A DNA stretch of 64,000 nt from Reyranella sp. (lineage in GTDB: Bacteria > Pseudomonadota > Alphaproteobacteria > Reyranellales > Reyranellaceae), in contig NZ_SCUT01000010.1 in assembly GCF_004297265.1 (NCBI RefSeq), positions 62,001 to 126,000 of the forward strand. Direction: 5' to 3'. This document shows positions 56,285-64,000 of this stretch, one piece after another. The notes below the pieces were generated by a model. It searched no databases. It worked only from the letters and a program-made list of their open reading frames with translations, and was not told the origin of the DNA. Both the position numbers and the translations under genes were made by a program. The stretch's first letter is position 1. The number at the start of each line of letters is the position of its first letter.

Positions 56285-56289
56285 TCTTC

Positions 56290-56733
56290 ATGGCGTTCGA
56301 TCTCGCCGACCGCGGCATCTACGGCTTCTCGACCACCGAAAACCTGCGCTTCGCCGACGTCGACGCCAACGGGCACATCAACAACGGCGCTTTCCTCGAG
56401 CTGCTCGAGAATGTGCGCGTCTGCTATCTGCGTGGCATCGTGCGGACGGGTCTGCCGCGTTTCCGGCTGGTCATCGGCCGCATCGAGGCCGACTTCAAGC
56501 GCCAGATGTTCTATCCCGGGACCGCCGTCGCCTGTGCCCGCCTGATCGAGGCGCATGACCGCAAGTGCGTGATCGGCCAGGGCCTGTTCGACGGCGAGGG
56601 CAACTGCACGGCCGTGCAGAAGGTGATCATGGTGTCGCTGAACGAGGAGACGCACCGCGCCACGCCCTTCGATCCGGCGGTGCGCGCCATGCTCGACCGT
56701 CTCGCAGCCTCCAGGGACGGGCTCGATCCATGA
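56290..56733 (+). CDS. Acyl-CoA thioesterase, 4HBT type
   Basis: The protein is 147 aa from ATG 56290, six bases after the VOC gene. Hot-dog thioesterase features: RFADVDANGHINNGAFLELL near residue 20-40 (Asp-x5-NNxxF, like 4-hydroxybenzoyl-CoA thioesterases), and a beta core with RIEADFKRQMFYPGTAVACA. It overlaps the following thioesterase by ATGA. Confidence 0.88.
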   Translation: MAFDLADRGIYGFSTTENLRFADVDANGHINNGAFLELLENVRVCYLRGIVRTGLPRFRLVIGRIEADFKRQMFYPGTAVACARLIEAHDRKCVIGQGLFDGEGNCTAVQKVIMVSLNEETHRATPFDPAVRAMLDRLAASRDGLDP

Positions 56734-57194
56734 CCGCTTCGATACCGGAAGGCTTCCGTAAGCTCGACGTCACCGACGACTTCGTCGGGTTGGTGGGACC
56801 GCTCTGGTTCAAGGCGGAAGGGGATGGTCTCAGGATCGGCCTGCCACTGGAGAAGCGGCACGGCAATCCGATGGGCTGGGCCCATGGCGGGCTGCTGGTC
56901 ACGGTCGCCGACATGGTGATGGGCGTTGGTTCGGGTTTCTCGACCGGCATGTTCTGGCCGCATCCCACGATCTCGCTAACCAGCGAGTTCGTGCGCGGCG
57001 CCAGACTGGGACAGTGGCTCGAAGGCAAGGCGCGCATCGCCCGCCGTACCCTCAACTTCTGCTTCGCAAGCTGCGATCTCGTGTGCGGGGGCGAGATCGT
57101 GCTGGTGGCGTCGGGCGTTTTCAAGGTGCCCGATCCGGAGAAGATCCCCGAAACGGCGCGTGCCGCGGCGCTGTCGCCGCCGTGGAAGGCCTGA
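56730..57194 (+). CDS. PaaI-type thioesterase
   Basis: The protein is 154 aa. Hot-dog fold with HGNPMGWAHGGLLVTVADMV near residues 44-63 (the PaaI HGG motif) and beta core ISLTSEFVRGARLGQWLEGK. The last gene of the MaoC-VOC-thioesterase-thioesterase unit. The four genes together imply modification and hydrolysis of one or more acyl-CoA intermediates, pathway unknown. Confidence 0.88.
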   Translation: MTASIPEGFRKLDVTDDFVGLVGPLWFKAEGDGLRIGLPLEKRHGNPMGWAHGGLLVTVADMVMGVGSGFSTGMFWPHPTISLTSEFVRGARLGQWLEGKARIARRTLNFCFASCDLVCGGEIVLVASGVFKVPDPEKIPETARAAALSPPWKA

Positions 57195-57201
57195 GCCTCC
57201 T

Positions 57202-57290
57202 GTCATCCCGAGCGAAGCGAAGGATCTCACGTCCGCCAGGGAGTACTTCGGTCGTTCCGTCAGGTCCTTCGCTTCGCCAAGGGCGACATT
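57202..57290. repeat. Intergenic palindromic repeat (CATCCCGAGCGAAGCGAAGGATCT type)
   Basis: GTCATCCCGAGCGAAGCGAAGGATC is answered by CAGGTCCTTCGCTTCGCC, forming a hairpin across about 60 bases. It lies between the convergent thioesterase and membrane glycosyltransferase genes. A third type of dispersed palindrome in this chromosome segment. Confidence 0.65.
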
Positions 57291-58872
57291 ATTTCTTCAG
57301 CTTCTTCCGCCGGTAGATCCGGTAGCGGTCGAAATCCATCAGGTGTTCGTAGTTCTCGAAGGCGTCGGCGAACACCCGGTTCTGCAGGAAGTATTCGAGA
57401 TAGTCGAACTCCTTGCCCTGGCAGCGCGGCACGCCGGCGATCCGGTCGACGATCAGCAGGTCGGGATGCTCGCGGGCGAAGTCCTCGCTCACCGTATCGA
57501 ACACGAACTTCTCGGAGTCGCCCATCGTGTCGGGCGGATTGTAGAGGGCAGGGAAGTCGTCGCAGGTCGCGTAGACGCCCTGCAGCACCCACATCGTCAG
57601 GAACCGCGTCGTCATGCGGCCGCCGATATAATTGATCATCGGCCAGAACGGGTAGATGCCCGGTGACAGGACGAGGATTGTCCGGTGCGGCGCGTTCTGC
57701 TCGATGATGTGCTGCAGCCGGCCACCGATGGATGCCTCGAACTGGCGCTGCTTGTAGAAGGGTGGCGTGTAGAGAGCGGCCTGGAAGTAGAGCAGCACCA
57801 TGAAGGTGGCGCAGATCACCGCCACCGGCAGGCGGTGGGCGCTGCGGCTGATCGGCAGGTAGCGGTCGACGGTCTGCGAGACGGTGAGCGCCGCGAGCAG
57901 GATCGCGGCCGAAAGCGCCGGCAGCACGTGATAGGGCCAGCCCTTGGCCTGGCCGATGGCCGAGAGGGCGGCGCCCACGCCGAACACCACGAGGACGCGT
58001 GCGGCGATGGTCTTGGTGAAGACGATGGCCAGCAGGCCGAAGATCGCCAGCGCCAGCAGGGTGGGGCCGAGAACGTTGCTGGTCAGCACCTCGCGCCAGC
58101 CCGAATCGCCGATCGGCGCATAGGCCTCGACCGCCAGCGGCAGCACGAAATGGCCGAACTCGGGGAACACCAGGTACATCAGAGCGAGGTGCGCCACCGC
58201 GAGCAGGCCGATCGCCCAGGGGATGGGATCTGTGAAGGTCGGGCGCACGCCGCGCCGGACCAGCAGGTAGAGTTCGACCGCGGCCGGGATGGCGAGATAG
58301 TGCGGCTTCATGGCCAGCGCCACACCGGCCACGAGGCCCACCATGACAGAGGCGAAGCGCGACGGGTTCACGCCCTCGGCGCGCGCCATCGAGGCGACCA
58401 GGTAGGGCGCGCAGGCCACGAACATGATGTGTTCGCGCTGGCCGAAATGCTCGTTGGGCAGCACCGTGAACAGGAACAGCAGCACCGGCGGCAGCAGCGC
58501 CTCGGTGAGCGCGTGATCGGCCGAGGGCACGAGATGGATCAGCCGCCGGCAGGCCCAGAACGAGGCAAAGATGCCTGCCACGACCCAGGTCGTGAACCAG
58601 AATGCCACTGTTCCAGGCAGCAGCTTTGCCGTCAGCACGGGCAGTCCGTGCACGATGAAGGTAAGCGGCAGGTTCTCGTCGAGCACCTCGACATAGAGCT
58701 TCTCGCCGCCGATCCAGCGCGTCGACACGTCGAGGATGGCGGCGACATCGTGGTTGATAGGTGGAAAGAAGTATCCGGCGAGCCAGAGGATCGGCAGCGC
58801 GAACAGCGGGACCAGCAGGAGCTGCTCGACACGCGGCGGGATCGTCGGAGGTTTGGTCTGAACGGTTGGCAA
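57289..58872 (-). CDS. Polytopic membrane glycosyltransferase-like protein (GT-C fold)
   Basis: The protein is 527 aa with about 10-12 hydrophobic segments. N-terminal region WLAGYFFPPINHDVAAILDV carries the acidic first loop of GT-C transferases (NHDVA). PMT/GT39-like proteins transfer sugars from lipid carriers in the periplasm. Its divergent neighbours (methyltransferase, GT2, ArnE-like) support a glycolipid or polymer pathway. The exact substrate is unknown. Confidence 0.75.
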   Translation of the reverse strand: MPTVQTKPPTIPPRVEQLLLVPLFALPILWLAGYFFPPINHDVAAILDVSTRWIGGEKLYVEVLDENLPLTFIVHGLPVLTAKLLPGTVAFWFTTWVVAGIFASFWACRRLIHLVPSADHALTEALLPPVLLFLFTVLPNEHFGQREHIMFVACAPYLVASMARAEGVNPSRFASVMVGLVAGVALAMKPHYLAIPAAVELYLLVRRGVRPTFTDPIPWAIGLLAVAHLALMYLVFPEFGHFVLPLAVEAYAPIGDSGWREVLTSNVLGPTLLALAIFGLLAIVFTKTIAARVLVVFGVGAALSAIGQAKGWPYHVLPALSAAILLAALTVSQTVDRYLPISRSAHRLPVAVICATFMVLLYFQAALYTPPFYKQRQFEASIGGRLQHIIEQNAPHRTILVLSPGIYPFWPMINYIGGRMTTRFLTMWVLQGVYATCDDFPALYNPPDTMGDSEKFVFDTVSEDFAREHPDLLIVDRIAGVPRCQGKEFDYLEYFLQNRVFADAFENYEHLMDFDRYRIYRRKKLKK

Positions 58873-58934
58873 GGCGGGGCGAAGATATCATAAGCGGACG
58901 GGAAGAGGAGACTTCCCGGGAGAGAGGCCGCTTC

Positions 58935-59675
58935 GTGGAACGGGCCGAATACGAGCTTATGCATGCGGTCGAAGATCGCATGTGGTGGTATCGCGGCCTG
59001 CGGAGGCTGGTGACAGACCAGCTTGCCCGGGCGCTGTCGCGGTCCAGGGCCGGCGGCCCGGTCCTCGATGCTGGATGCGGCACTGGCGGCATGCTGCGCG
59101 TGTTGGGCCCGGACGTCGCCGGCCGGCCGACCATCGGCCTTGAATACGATCCCGTAGCCGCCGGCATGGCGAAATCGAAGGCCGGGCGGCCCGTCCTGTC
59201 GGGCTCGGTCAATGAAATGCCGCTCGGAGACGGAACCTTGGGCGGCTATGTCTCGCTGGATGTCCTGTGTCACGCCAATGTGGAACCCGCGCGCGCCCTG
59301 AAAGAGGCGCATCGTTGCCTCGGGCCAGGCGCGATCGCGGTCTTCAATCTACCGGCCTATTCCTGGATGCTGTCGGCGCACGACAGGCGCGTCCACAATG
59401 CCCGCCGCTTCACCCGCGGCGAGGCGCGCGCCCTGATCGCCGCACCGGGCTTCCGTATCCTCCGGGCGAGCTATTGGAACACGCTCCTCTTTCCCCTGAT
59501 GCTCCTCCACCGGCTGGTCGAGCGCGACGACGCGGAGAGCGATGTGCGCGACTATCCGCGCTGGCTCGACACCATCTTCTCCACTGCGCTCGCCATCGAG
59601 CGCGCCGCCATCGGCGCCGGGCTCAGCCTGCCGTTCGGCGGTTCCCTCATGATCGTGGCGGTGCGTGATGCTTGA
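58935..59675 (+). CDS. SAM-dependent methyltransferase, type 11
   Basis: The protein is 246 aa from GTG 58935 (VERAEYELMHAVEDRMWWYR). The frame is open further upstream and a longer N-terminus is possible. SAM motif I: PVLDAGCGTGGMLRVLG near residue 41-57; motif II-like YVSLDVLCHA near 110. The C-terminal part has hydrophobic segments. It overlaps the GT2 gene by eight bases. Class 11 methyltransferases linked to GT2 and flippase genes often act on polyprenyl-linked sugars. Confidence 0.82.
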   Translation: MERAEYELMHAVEDRMWWYRGLRRLVTDQLARALSRSRAGGPVLDAGCGTGGMLRVLGPDVAGRPTIGLEYDPVAAGMAKSKAGRPVLSGSVNEMPLGDGTLGGYVSLDVLCHANVEPARALKEAHRCLGPGAIAVFNLPAYSWMLSAHDRRVHNARRFTRGEARALIAAPGFRILRASYWNTLLFPLMLLHRLVERDDAESDVRDYPRWLDTIFSTALAIERAAIGAGLSLPFGGSLMIVAVRDA

Positions 59676-60720
59676 GACTTTGGGTAATGCGCCGGCTCTT
59701 TCGATCGTCGTGCCGGTTTACAACGGTGCGGCGACGGTCGGCGAACTGGTGAAGGCGCTCCGCGCGCTGGAGATCGAGGGCGGGCTGGAGATCGTCCTGG
59801 TGGTCGACGGCAGTCCCGACAATAGCCTCGATGTCTGCAAGCAGCTCGCGGCCGAACCCGGGGCGCCGGTGACGGTGCTGAGCCTCAGCCGCAATTTCGG
59901 CGAGCACAACGCGGTCATGGCGGGCTTCGCGCGGGCGCGCGGCGCATACACGATCACCATGGACGACGACCTGCAAAACCCGCCCGAGGAAGTCCGTCGC
60001 CTGTTCGAGCATGCGCGCGACGGCAACTATGATGCAGTCTACACCTACTACGAAGAGAAGAAGCACGCCGCCTGGCGCAATCTCGGCAGCCGCTTCACCA
60101 ACTGGTGCGCCGACAAGCTGATCGACAAGCCGCCCGGCCTCTACCTCTCGAGCTTCCGCTGCGTTTCGAGCTTCCTGCGCCAGCGGGTGGTGTCGAGTTA
60201 CGAGGGGCCGGCGCCCTATGTCGACGGCCTGATCTTCCAGATCACCCAGAACGTGAGCCGCCTGCAGGTCAATCACCTGCCGCGCGCGGAAGGGCGCTCG
60301 AACTACACGCTGCGCCGCCTGCTGCGCCTGTGGCTGGCGATGTTCCTGAATTTCTCGGTCATGCCGCTCCGTATTGCGACGATCCTCGGCCTCGTGTTCG
60401 GCGCGCTGGGTGCCCTCGCTGCCGGCATTACGATCGTCGAGGCGATCGTCTCCGACAAGCCGCCGCAGGGCTGGGCCTCGCTGATGGTCGCGGTGCTGGT
60501 GCTGGCGGGAGTGCAGCTGCTCGTGATCGGCATGATCGGAGAGTATCTCGGCAGCATGTTCCTGGCCGTGAACCGCAAGCCGCAATACCTCGTGCGGGAA
60601 GTGTTCCGCCGCGGTCCTGGAGACGGGGGGCTCGACATCGAGCGGCCGAAGGTCGATACGCGGGCGGCCGGCCAGCCGCATCGCGAGCCGTCGCACGAGC
60701 AGGACCGCAGGGAGAGCTGA
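59668..60720 (+). CDS. Glycosyltransferase family 2 (DPM1/ArnC-like)
   Basis: The protein is 350 aa from ATG 59668 (GTG 59665 also possible). GT-A start: LSIVVPVYNGAATVGELV; DXD-like acidic motif in ITMDDDLQNPPEEVRR near residue 95. Two C-terminal hydrophobic helices (RIATILGLVFGALGALAAGI; MVAVLVLAGVQLLVIGMIGE) match the ArnC/polyprenyl-phosphate transferase type. It would attach a sugar to a lipid phosphate on the cytoplasmic side. Confidence 0.9.
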   Translation: MLETLGNAPALSIVVPVYNGAATVGELVKALRALEIEGGLEIVLVVDGSPDNSLDVCKQLAAEPGAPVTVLSLSRNFGEHNAVMAGFARARGAYTITMDDDLQNPPEEVRRLFEHARDGNYDAVYTYYEEKKHAAWRNLGSRFTNWCADKLIDKPPGLYLSSFRCVSSFLRQRVVSSYEGPAPYVDGLIFQITQNVSRLQVNHLPRAEGRSNYTLRRLLRLWLAMFLNFSVMPLRIATILGLVFGALGALAAGITIVEAIVSDKPPQGWASLMVAVLVLAGVQLLVIGMIGEYLGSMFLAVNRKPQYLVREVFRRGPGDGGLDIERPKVDTRAAGQPHREPSHEQDRRES

Positions 60721-60723
60721 AGG

Positions 60724-61056
60724 ATGACGATCTACTACGTGGCGCTGGGGATCGGGATACTGACCGGCATCGGCGGCCAGATGCTGCTCAAGGCGGGTGC
60801 CGATGCGCCGGACTTCGTAAGCCAGCTCTTCCGCCCCTCCACCATCATGGGGCTGGCGCTCTACGGGTCCGCCGCGTTCCTTTACATCGTCGCGCTGCGC
60901 AAAATTCCGGTTTCTGTCGCCTTTCCCAGCGTGTCGCTCTCCTATGCGATCGTTGCAGTGCTCGGGCACTTCCTTTTCGGCGAGGCCTTCGGCATCAAGC
61001 AGATCGGCGGCATCGCGCTGATCGTGGGCGGCGTCGTTCTCATCAACCAGACCTGA
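60724..61056 (+). CDS. Small EamA/SMR-type transporter (ArnE-like flippase subunit)
   Basis: The protein is 110 aa with four hydrophobic segments (YYVALGIGILTGIGGQMLLK, ALYGSAAFLYIVAL, VSLSYAIVAVLGHFLFGE, IGGIALIVGGVVLIN). ArnE/ArnF heterodimers flip aminoarabinose-undecaprenyl phosphate. Here it follows a GT2 gene by three bases, which suits the same lipid-linked sugar step. A drug-efflux SMR role is less likely in this context. Confidence 0.8.
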   Translation: MTIYYVALGIGILTGIGGQMLLKAGADAPDFVSQLFRPSTIMGLALYGSAAFLYIVALRKIPVSVAFPSVSLSYAIVAVLGHFLFGEAFGIKQIGGIALIVGGVVLINQT

Positions 61057-61069
61057 GAGGGACGTCCCC

Positions 61070-61933
61070 GTGAACTACGAGCAGATCAAATACGAGACCA
61101 GGGAAGGGATCCTCACCATCACCCTGAACCGCCCCGACAAGCTCAATGCCTTCACCGGCAAGATGCTGTCGGAACTGCTCGACGCGATGGACCGCGCCGA
61201 CCGCGACGACGATGTGCGAGCGGTCGTATTCACCGGCGCGGGCCGCGGCTTCTGTGCAGGAGCCGACCTGTCGGGCGGCGCCAATACCTTCAATGCCGAG
61301 AATCGCGGGCCGGTCGATCCCGGCCTCGACGGTCATCGCGATGGTGGCGGTCTGTTCACCCTGCGTCTCTACGAATCGCTGAAGCCCACCATTGCCGCCT
61401 GCAACGGCCCGGCGGTCGGCGTTGGCATCACCATGCAGCTCGCCATGGACATCCGCCTCGCGTCCGAGGCGGCGCGCTACGGTTTCGTCTTCACCCGCCG
61501 CGCCATCGTGATGGAGGCCTGCTCAAGCTGGTTCCTGCCGCGCCTCGTCGGGCCGCAGCAGGCGCTGGAATGGGTGATGACCGGCCGCGTCTTTTCGGCC
61601 GAGGAGGCGCTGAACGGCCGTCTCGTGCGCTCGATCCACAAGGCCGACGATCTCCTGCCGGCCGCCTATGCGCTGGCCCGCGAGATCGCCGACAACACCG
61701 CGCCGGTCTCGGTCGCGCTGAACCGGCAGATGATCTGGAAGATGCTGGGCGCGGATCATCCGATGGAAGCGCACAAGGTCGATTCCAAGGGCATCTACTC
61801 GCGCGGCAAGTCTGAAGACGTAAAGGAAGGCGTGACCGCCTTCCTCGAGAAGCGCCCGGCCCGCTTCCCCATGAAGGTGAGCGACGGTATGCCGTCCTAC
61901 TTCCCGTGGTGGCAGGAGCGTAAGTTCAAGTAG
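61070..61933 (+). CDS. Enoyl-CoA hydratase/isomerase (crotonase family)
   Basis: The protein is 287 aa with a GTG start. Crotonase features: [20 protein letters not shown] near residues 13-33, oxyanion hole [15 protein letters not shown] near 60-74, and second-loop [20 protein letters not shown] near 105-125. Conserved catalytic Glu positions cannot be fixed by eye. It probably acts in acyl-CoA degradation, with the SnoaL-like gene 13 bases downstream. Confidence 0.9.
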   Translation: MNYEQIKYETREGILTITLNRPDKLNAFTGKMLSELLDAMDRADRDDDVRAVVFTGAGRGFCAGADLSGGANTFNAENRGPVDPGLDGHRDGGGLFTLRLYESLKPTIAACNGPAVGVGITMQLAMDIRLASEAARYGFVFTRRAIVMEACSSWFLPRLVGPQQALEWVMTGRVFSAEEALNGRLVRSIHKADDLLPAAYALAREIADNTAPVSVALNRQMIWKMLGADHPMEAHKVDSKGIYSRGKSEDVKEGVTAFLEKRPARFPMKVSDGMPSYFPWWQERKFK

Positions 61934-61946
61934 GCGGGAGCCTCCC

Positions 61947-62333
61947 GTGGACGAGCGGCTCGAGCGCAACAAGCGGACGGTCAGGGAATTTTATGACCTG
62001 ATGTTCAATCAGTGTCGTCCGCGCGAGGCGGTCGAGCGCTATGTCGGTGCCGACTACATCCAGCACAATCCCGGGGTCGCGAGCGGCAAGCAGGGCTTCA
62101 TCGCCTATTTCGAGGAAGCCGCTCGTGAATACCCCGGCAAGCGCGTCGAATTCAGGCGGGTAATTGCCGAAGGCAATCTCGTCGTTCTGCACTGCCGTCA
62201 GGACTGGCCCGGCGATCACGTCTGGGCAGGCATCGACATCTTCCGCCTGGATGACGAGGGCAAGATCGTCGAGCATTGGGACGTGTTGCAGATCGTGCCG
62301 GAAAAGGCCGCGAATCCGAACGGGATGTTTTGA
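61947..62333 (+). CDS. SnoaL-like / NTF2-fold protein
   Basis: The protein is 128 aa with a GTG start. The pattern [20 protein letters not shown], then [20 protein letters not shown] and [20 protein letters not shown] is typical of SnoaL-like polyketide cyclase-fold proteins, which are small isomerases or hydrolases. It lies between the enoyl-CoA hydratase and the ABC binding protein. Confidence 0.85.
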   Translation: MDERLERNKRTVREFYDLMFNQCRPREAVERYVGADYIQHNPGVASGKQGFIAYFEEAAREYPGKRVEFRRVIAEGNLVVLHCRQDWPGDHVWAGIDIFRLDDEGKIVEHWDVLQIVPEKAANPNGMF

Positions 62334-62407
62334 CGTTCGCTCCGGATCGGTTGCCGCAACGGTTGGCTTGCGGCAAGCTGCCGGAAAACAAACCTGTCGC
62401 GGAGGAA

Positions 62408-63445
62408 ATGATGACCAAGCTGCAGATGCGGCGCCGGACCTTGCTGGCGGCCGCCCCGATCGTACTGGCGGCGCCCCATGTCGCGCGGGCCCAGACCAAG
62501 CCCGAGAAGAGCAAGGTCATCCTGGCTGTCGGCGGCAAGTCCGCCCTCTATTACCTTTCGCTGACCATCGCTGAGCGCAAGGGCTTCTTCAAGGAAGCCG
62601 GCCTCGACGTCGAGATCAACGACTTCCAGGGCGGCGCCAAGTCGCTGCAGGCCCTGATGGGCGGCAGTGCCGACGTGGTCGCCGGCGCCTACGAGCACAC
62701 GATCCGCATGCAGCAGCGTGGCCAGCCCATCGTCGGCTTCGCCTTGATTGGCCGCGGCATGCAGCTTGCGATCGGTCTGCGCACGGATGTCGCCGCCAAG
62801 GTCAAGGGACCGGCCGACATCAAGGGCATGAAGTTCGGCGTCACGGCGCCCGGCTCCCAGACGCACATGCTGGTCAACAACTGGGCCGCCAAGGGTGGGC
62901 TGAAGCCGACGGATATCGTGGCAATCGGCGTCGGCGCCGGCGCATCCGTGGTCGCGGCCATCGAGAAGGGCGAGGTCGATGGCGTGTCCCAGGCGGATCC
63001 CGCGCTGACGATCCTGCAGGAGAAGGGCGCGATCAAGATCATGGTCGATACCCGCACGATGAAGGGGAACCAGGAACTGTTCGGCGGCTCGATGCCGGCG
63101 GCCTGCCTCTATGCCCAGCCCGATCTTCTCAAGAAGACGCCGGGAACGGCGCAGGCTCTTGCGAGCGGCATCGTGCGGGCGGATCAGTGGCTGCAGACGG
63201 CCAGCCCGGCCGACGTGGCGGCAACCGTGCCGGAAGCCTTCCTGCTGGGCGACCGCGCGATCTACGAGAAGGCCTTCGCCAACGTGCGCGACACCATCTC
63301 GCCGGACGGCGTCATGCCTTCGGACGGCCCGGCCAACTGCCTCAAGTTCCTGGCCGAGGGTGACCCCAAGATCGAGCCGGCCAAGATCAAGCTCGCCGAC
63401 ACCTGGACCAACGAGTTCGCCCAGCGGGCCGGCAAGCGCAGCTAA
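62408..63445 (+). CDS. ABC transporter substrate-binding protein, NMT1/SsuA-TauA type
   Basis: The protein is 345 aa from ATG 62408 with GGAGGAA just upstream (a second ATG follows at 62411). Twin-Arg-like signal: MRRRTLLAAAPIVLAAPHVA, cleavage near ARAQ. Family pattern: YYLSLTIAERKGFFKEAGLD, then FQGGAKSLQALMGGSADVVA and GMKFGVTAPGSQTHMLVNNW. NMT1-like proteins bind sulfonates, nitrate analogues or aromatic acids. The ATPase gene follows; the permease is probably beyond the window. Confidence 0.88.
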   Translation: MMTKLQMRRRTLLAAAPIVLAAPHVARAQTKPEKSKVILAVGGKSALYYLSLTIAERKGFFKEAGLDVEINDFQGGAKSLQALMGGSADVVAGAYEHTIRMQQRGQPIVGFALIGRGMQLAIGLRTDVAAKVKGPADIKGMKFGVTAPGSQTHMLVNNWAAKGGLKPTDIVAIGVGAGASVVAAIEKGEVDGVSQADPALTILQEKGAIKIMVDTRTMKGNQELFGGSMPAACLYAQPDLLKKTPGTAQALASGIVRADQWLQTASPADVAATVPEAFLLGDRAIYEKAFANVRDTISPDGVMPSDGPANCLKFLAEGDPKIEPAKIKLADTWTNEFAQRAGKRS

Positions 63446-63451
63446 CCGGCG

Positions 63452-64000
63452 TGAATACCAATGGTGTGCCGGCGCTGCGGCTGGCAAACGTCACTTGTCG
63501 CTTCGCGGACCGTGACGGAAGGGGCGAGGGCTATACGGCCGTTGCCGACACGACGCTGACGATCGAAGCGGGGGAGTTCGTCTCCGTCGTCGGTCCGACC
63601 GGCTGCGGCAAGTCGACCCTGCTGAACGTTGCGGCCGGGCTGCTCGATCCCTCGGCTGGGTCGGTAGAGGTTTTCGGCCAGCGCCTCCACGCGGCGGACG
63701 GCGTGAACCGCCGCGCGGGCTATATGTTCCAGGCCGACGCGCTGATGCCTTGGCGGACCGGGTTCGACAATGTCGTGGCGGGTCTCGAGTTCCGCGGTAT
63801 GTCGCGCAGCGAGGCGAGGGTGCAGGGCGAGGAGTGGTTGCGCCGGGTCGGTCTTGCGGGCTTCGGCGACCGTTATCCGCACCAGATGTCGGGCGGCATG
63901 CGCAAGCGACTGGCCCTGGCCCAGACCCTGATCCTGAGCCCCGACATCCTGCTCATGGACGAGCCTTTCTCCGCGCTCGACGTCCAGACCCGCCAGCTCA
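63452..64000 (+). CDS. ABC transporter ATP-binding protein (partial, cut by window end)
   Basis: The first 183 codons are present, starting at GTG 63452. Walker A is GPTGCGKST near residue 49-57, the signature MSGGMRKRLALAQ near 149-161, and Walker B ILLMDEPFSALD near 168-179. It matches the SsuB/TauB-type ATPases paired with NMT1-like binding proteins. The 3' end and the permease gene are outside. Confidence 0.93.

Noticed and set aside
1..64000. CRISPR arrays, insertion sequences and rRNA genes
   Set aside because: No regularly spaced direct repeats, no transposase-like proteins with flanking inverted repeats and no rRNA sequence were found on reading both strands.

Overview
This window covers two regions of one GC-rich bacterial chromosome. 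Positions 1 to about 36150 are most of a T7-like (autographivirus-type) prophage. Positions about 36150 to 64000 are ordinary chromosome of what looks like an alphaproteobacterium. The host guess rests on acyl-CoA and CoA-ligase genes, a tripartite-tricarboxylate (Bug) binding protein, a Bfr/Bfd pair and DUF3309. A Rhodospirillales or Reyranella-like organism is possible, but that is only an impression.

Prophage layout. The window opens inside the phage replication module: a membrane-anchored trypsin-like protease, a family A DNA polymerase, a GIY-YIG endonuclease and a gp6-like 5'-3' exonuclease, then small genes and a GNAT acetyltransferase. The structural genes follow in T7 order: portal (gp8), scaffold (gp9), major capsid (gp10), tubular proteins A and B (gp11, gp12), a gp13-position GNAT-like protein, internal virion proteins (gp14, gp15, gp16), tail fibre (gp17), holins (17.5 position), small terminase (gp18) and large terminase (gp19). 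A receptor or appendage cassette of five genes separates the two terminase genes. After the large terminase comes about 950 bases of non-coding DNA, where T7 has its right-end origin and terminal repeat. Next are about 15 very small plus-strand genes that resemble an early region. The lysogeny module follows: a divergent lipoprotein gene, palindromic operators, a MarR-like winged-helix protein and a tyrosine integrase. A SleB-type endolysin and a few small genes lead to the right junction, which lies in the 5' half of a tRNA-Leu(UAA) gene on the minus strand. The left junction, the phage RNA polymerase and the helicase-primase are presumably left of position 1.

The most unusual non-coding signal is the 358-base gap between scaffold and capsid (8887-9244). 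It can be folded by hand into two or three consecutive H-type pseudoknots followed by several hairpins. It ends in an unstructured A/C-rich leader, and the capsid start has no Shine-Dalgarno sequence. The region after the terminase (26835-27789) also holds phased repeats, a 16-bp palindrome, a T7-promoter-like core and a second structured segment.

Chromosome layout. From left to right there is an FAD-dependent oxidase, an acyl-CoA ligase, a dienelactone hydrolase, an MFS exporter, a Bug binding protein, a DUF1801 protein, an SDR, an AbrB-family permease coupled to NAD kinase, and a TauD/TfdA dioxygenase. Then come a B12-radical SAM protein, another MFS protein, an LpxR-like lipid A deacylase, DUF3309, Fe-SOD, the bfr/bfd iron-storage pair and a membrane adenylate cyclase-like protein. 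These are followed by an acyl-thioester cluster (MaoC, VOC, two hot-dog thioesterases) and a lipid/sugar cluster (membrane glycosyltransferase, methyltransferase, GT2, ArnE-like flippase). Last are enoyl-CoA hydratase, a SnoaL-like protein and the start of an ABC uptake system cut by the window edge. Several intergenic palindromic repeats lie in this part and none were seen in the prophage.
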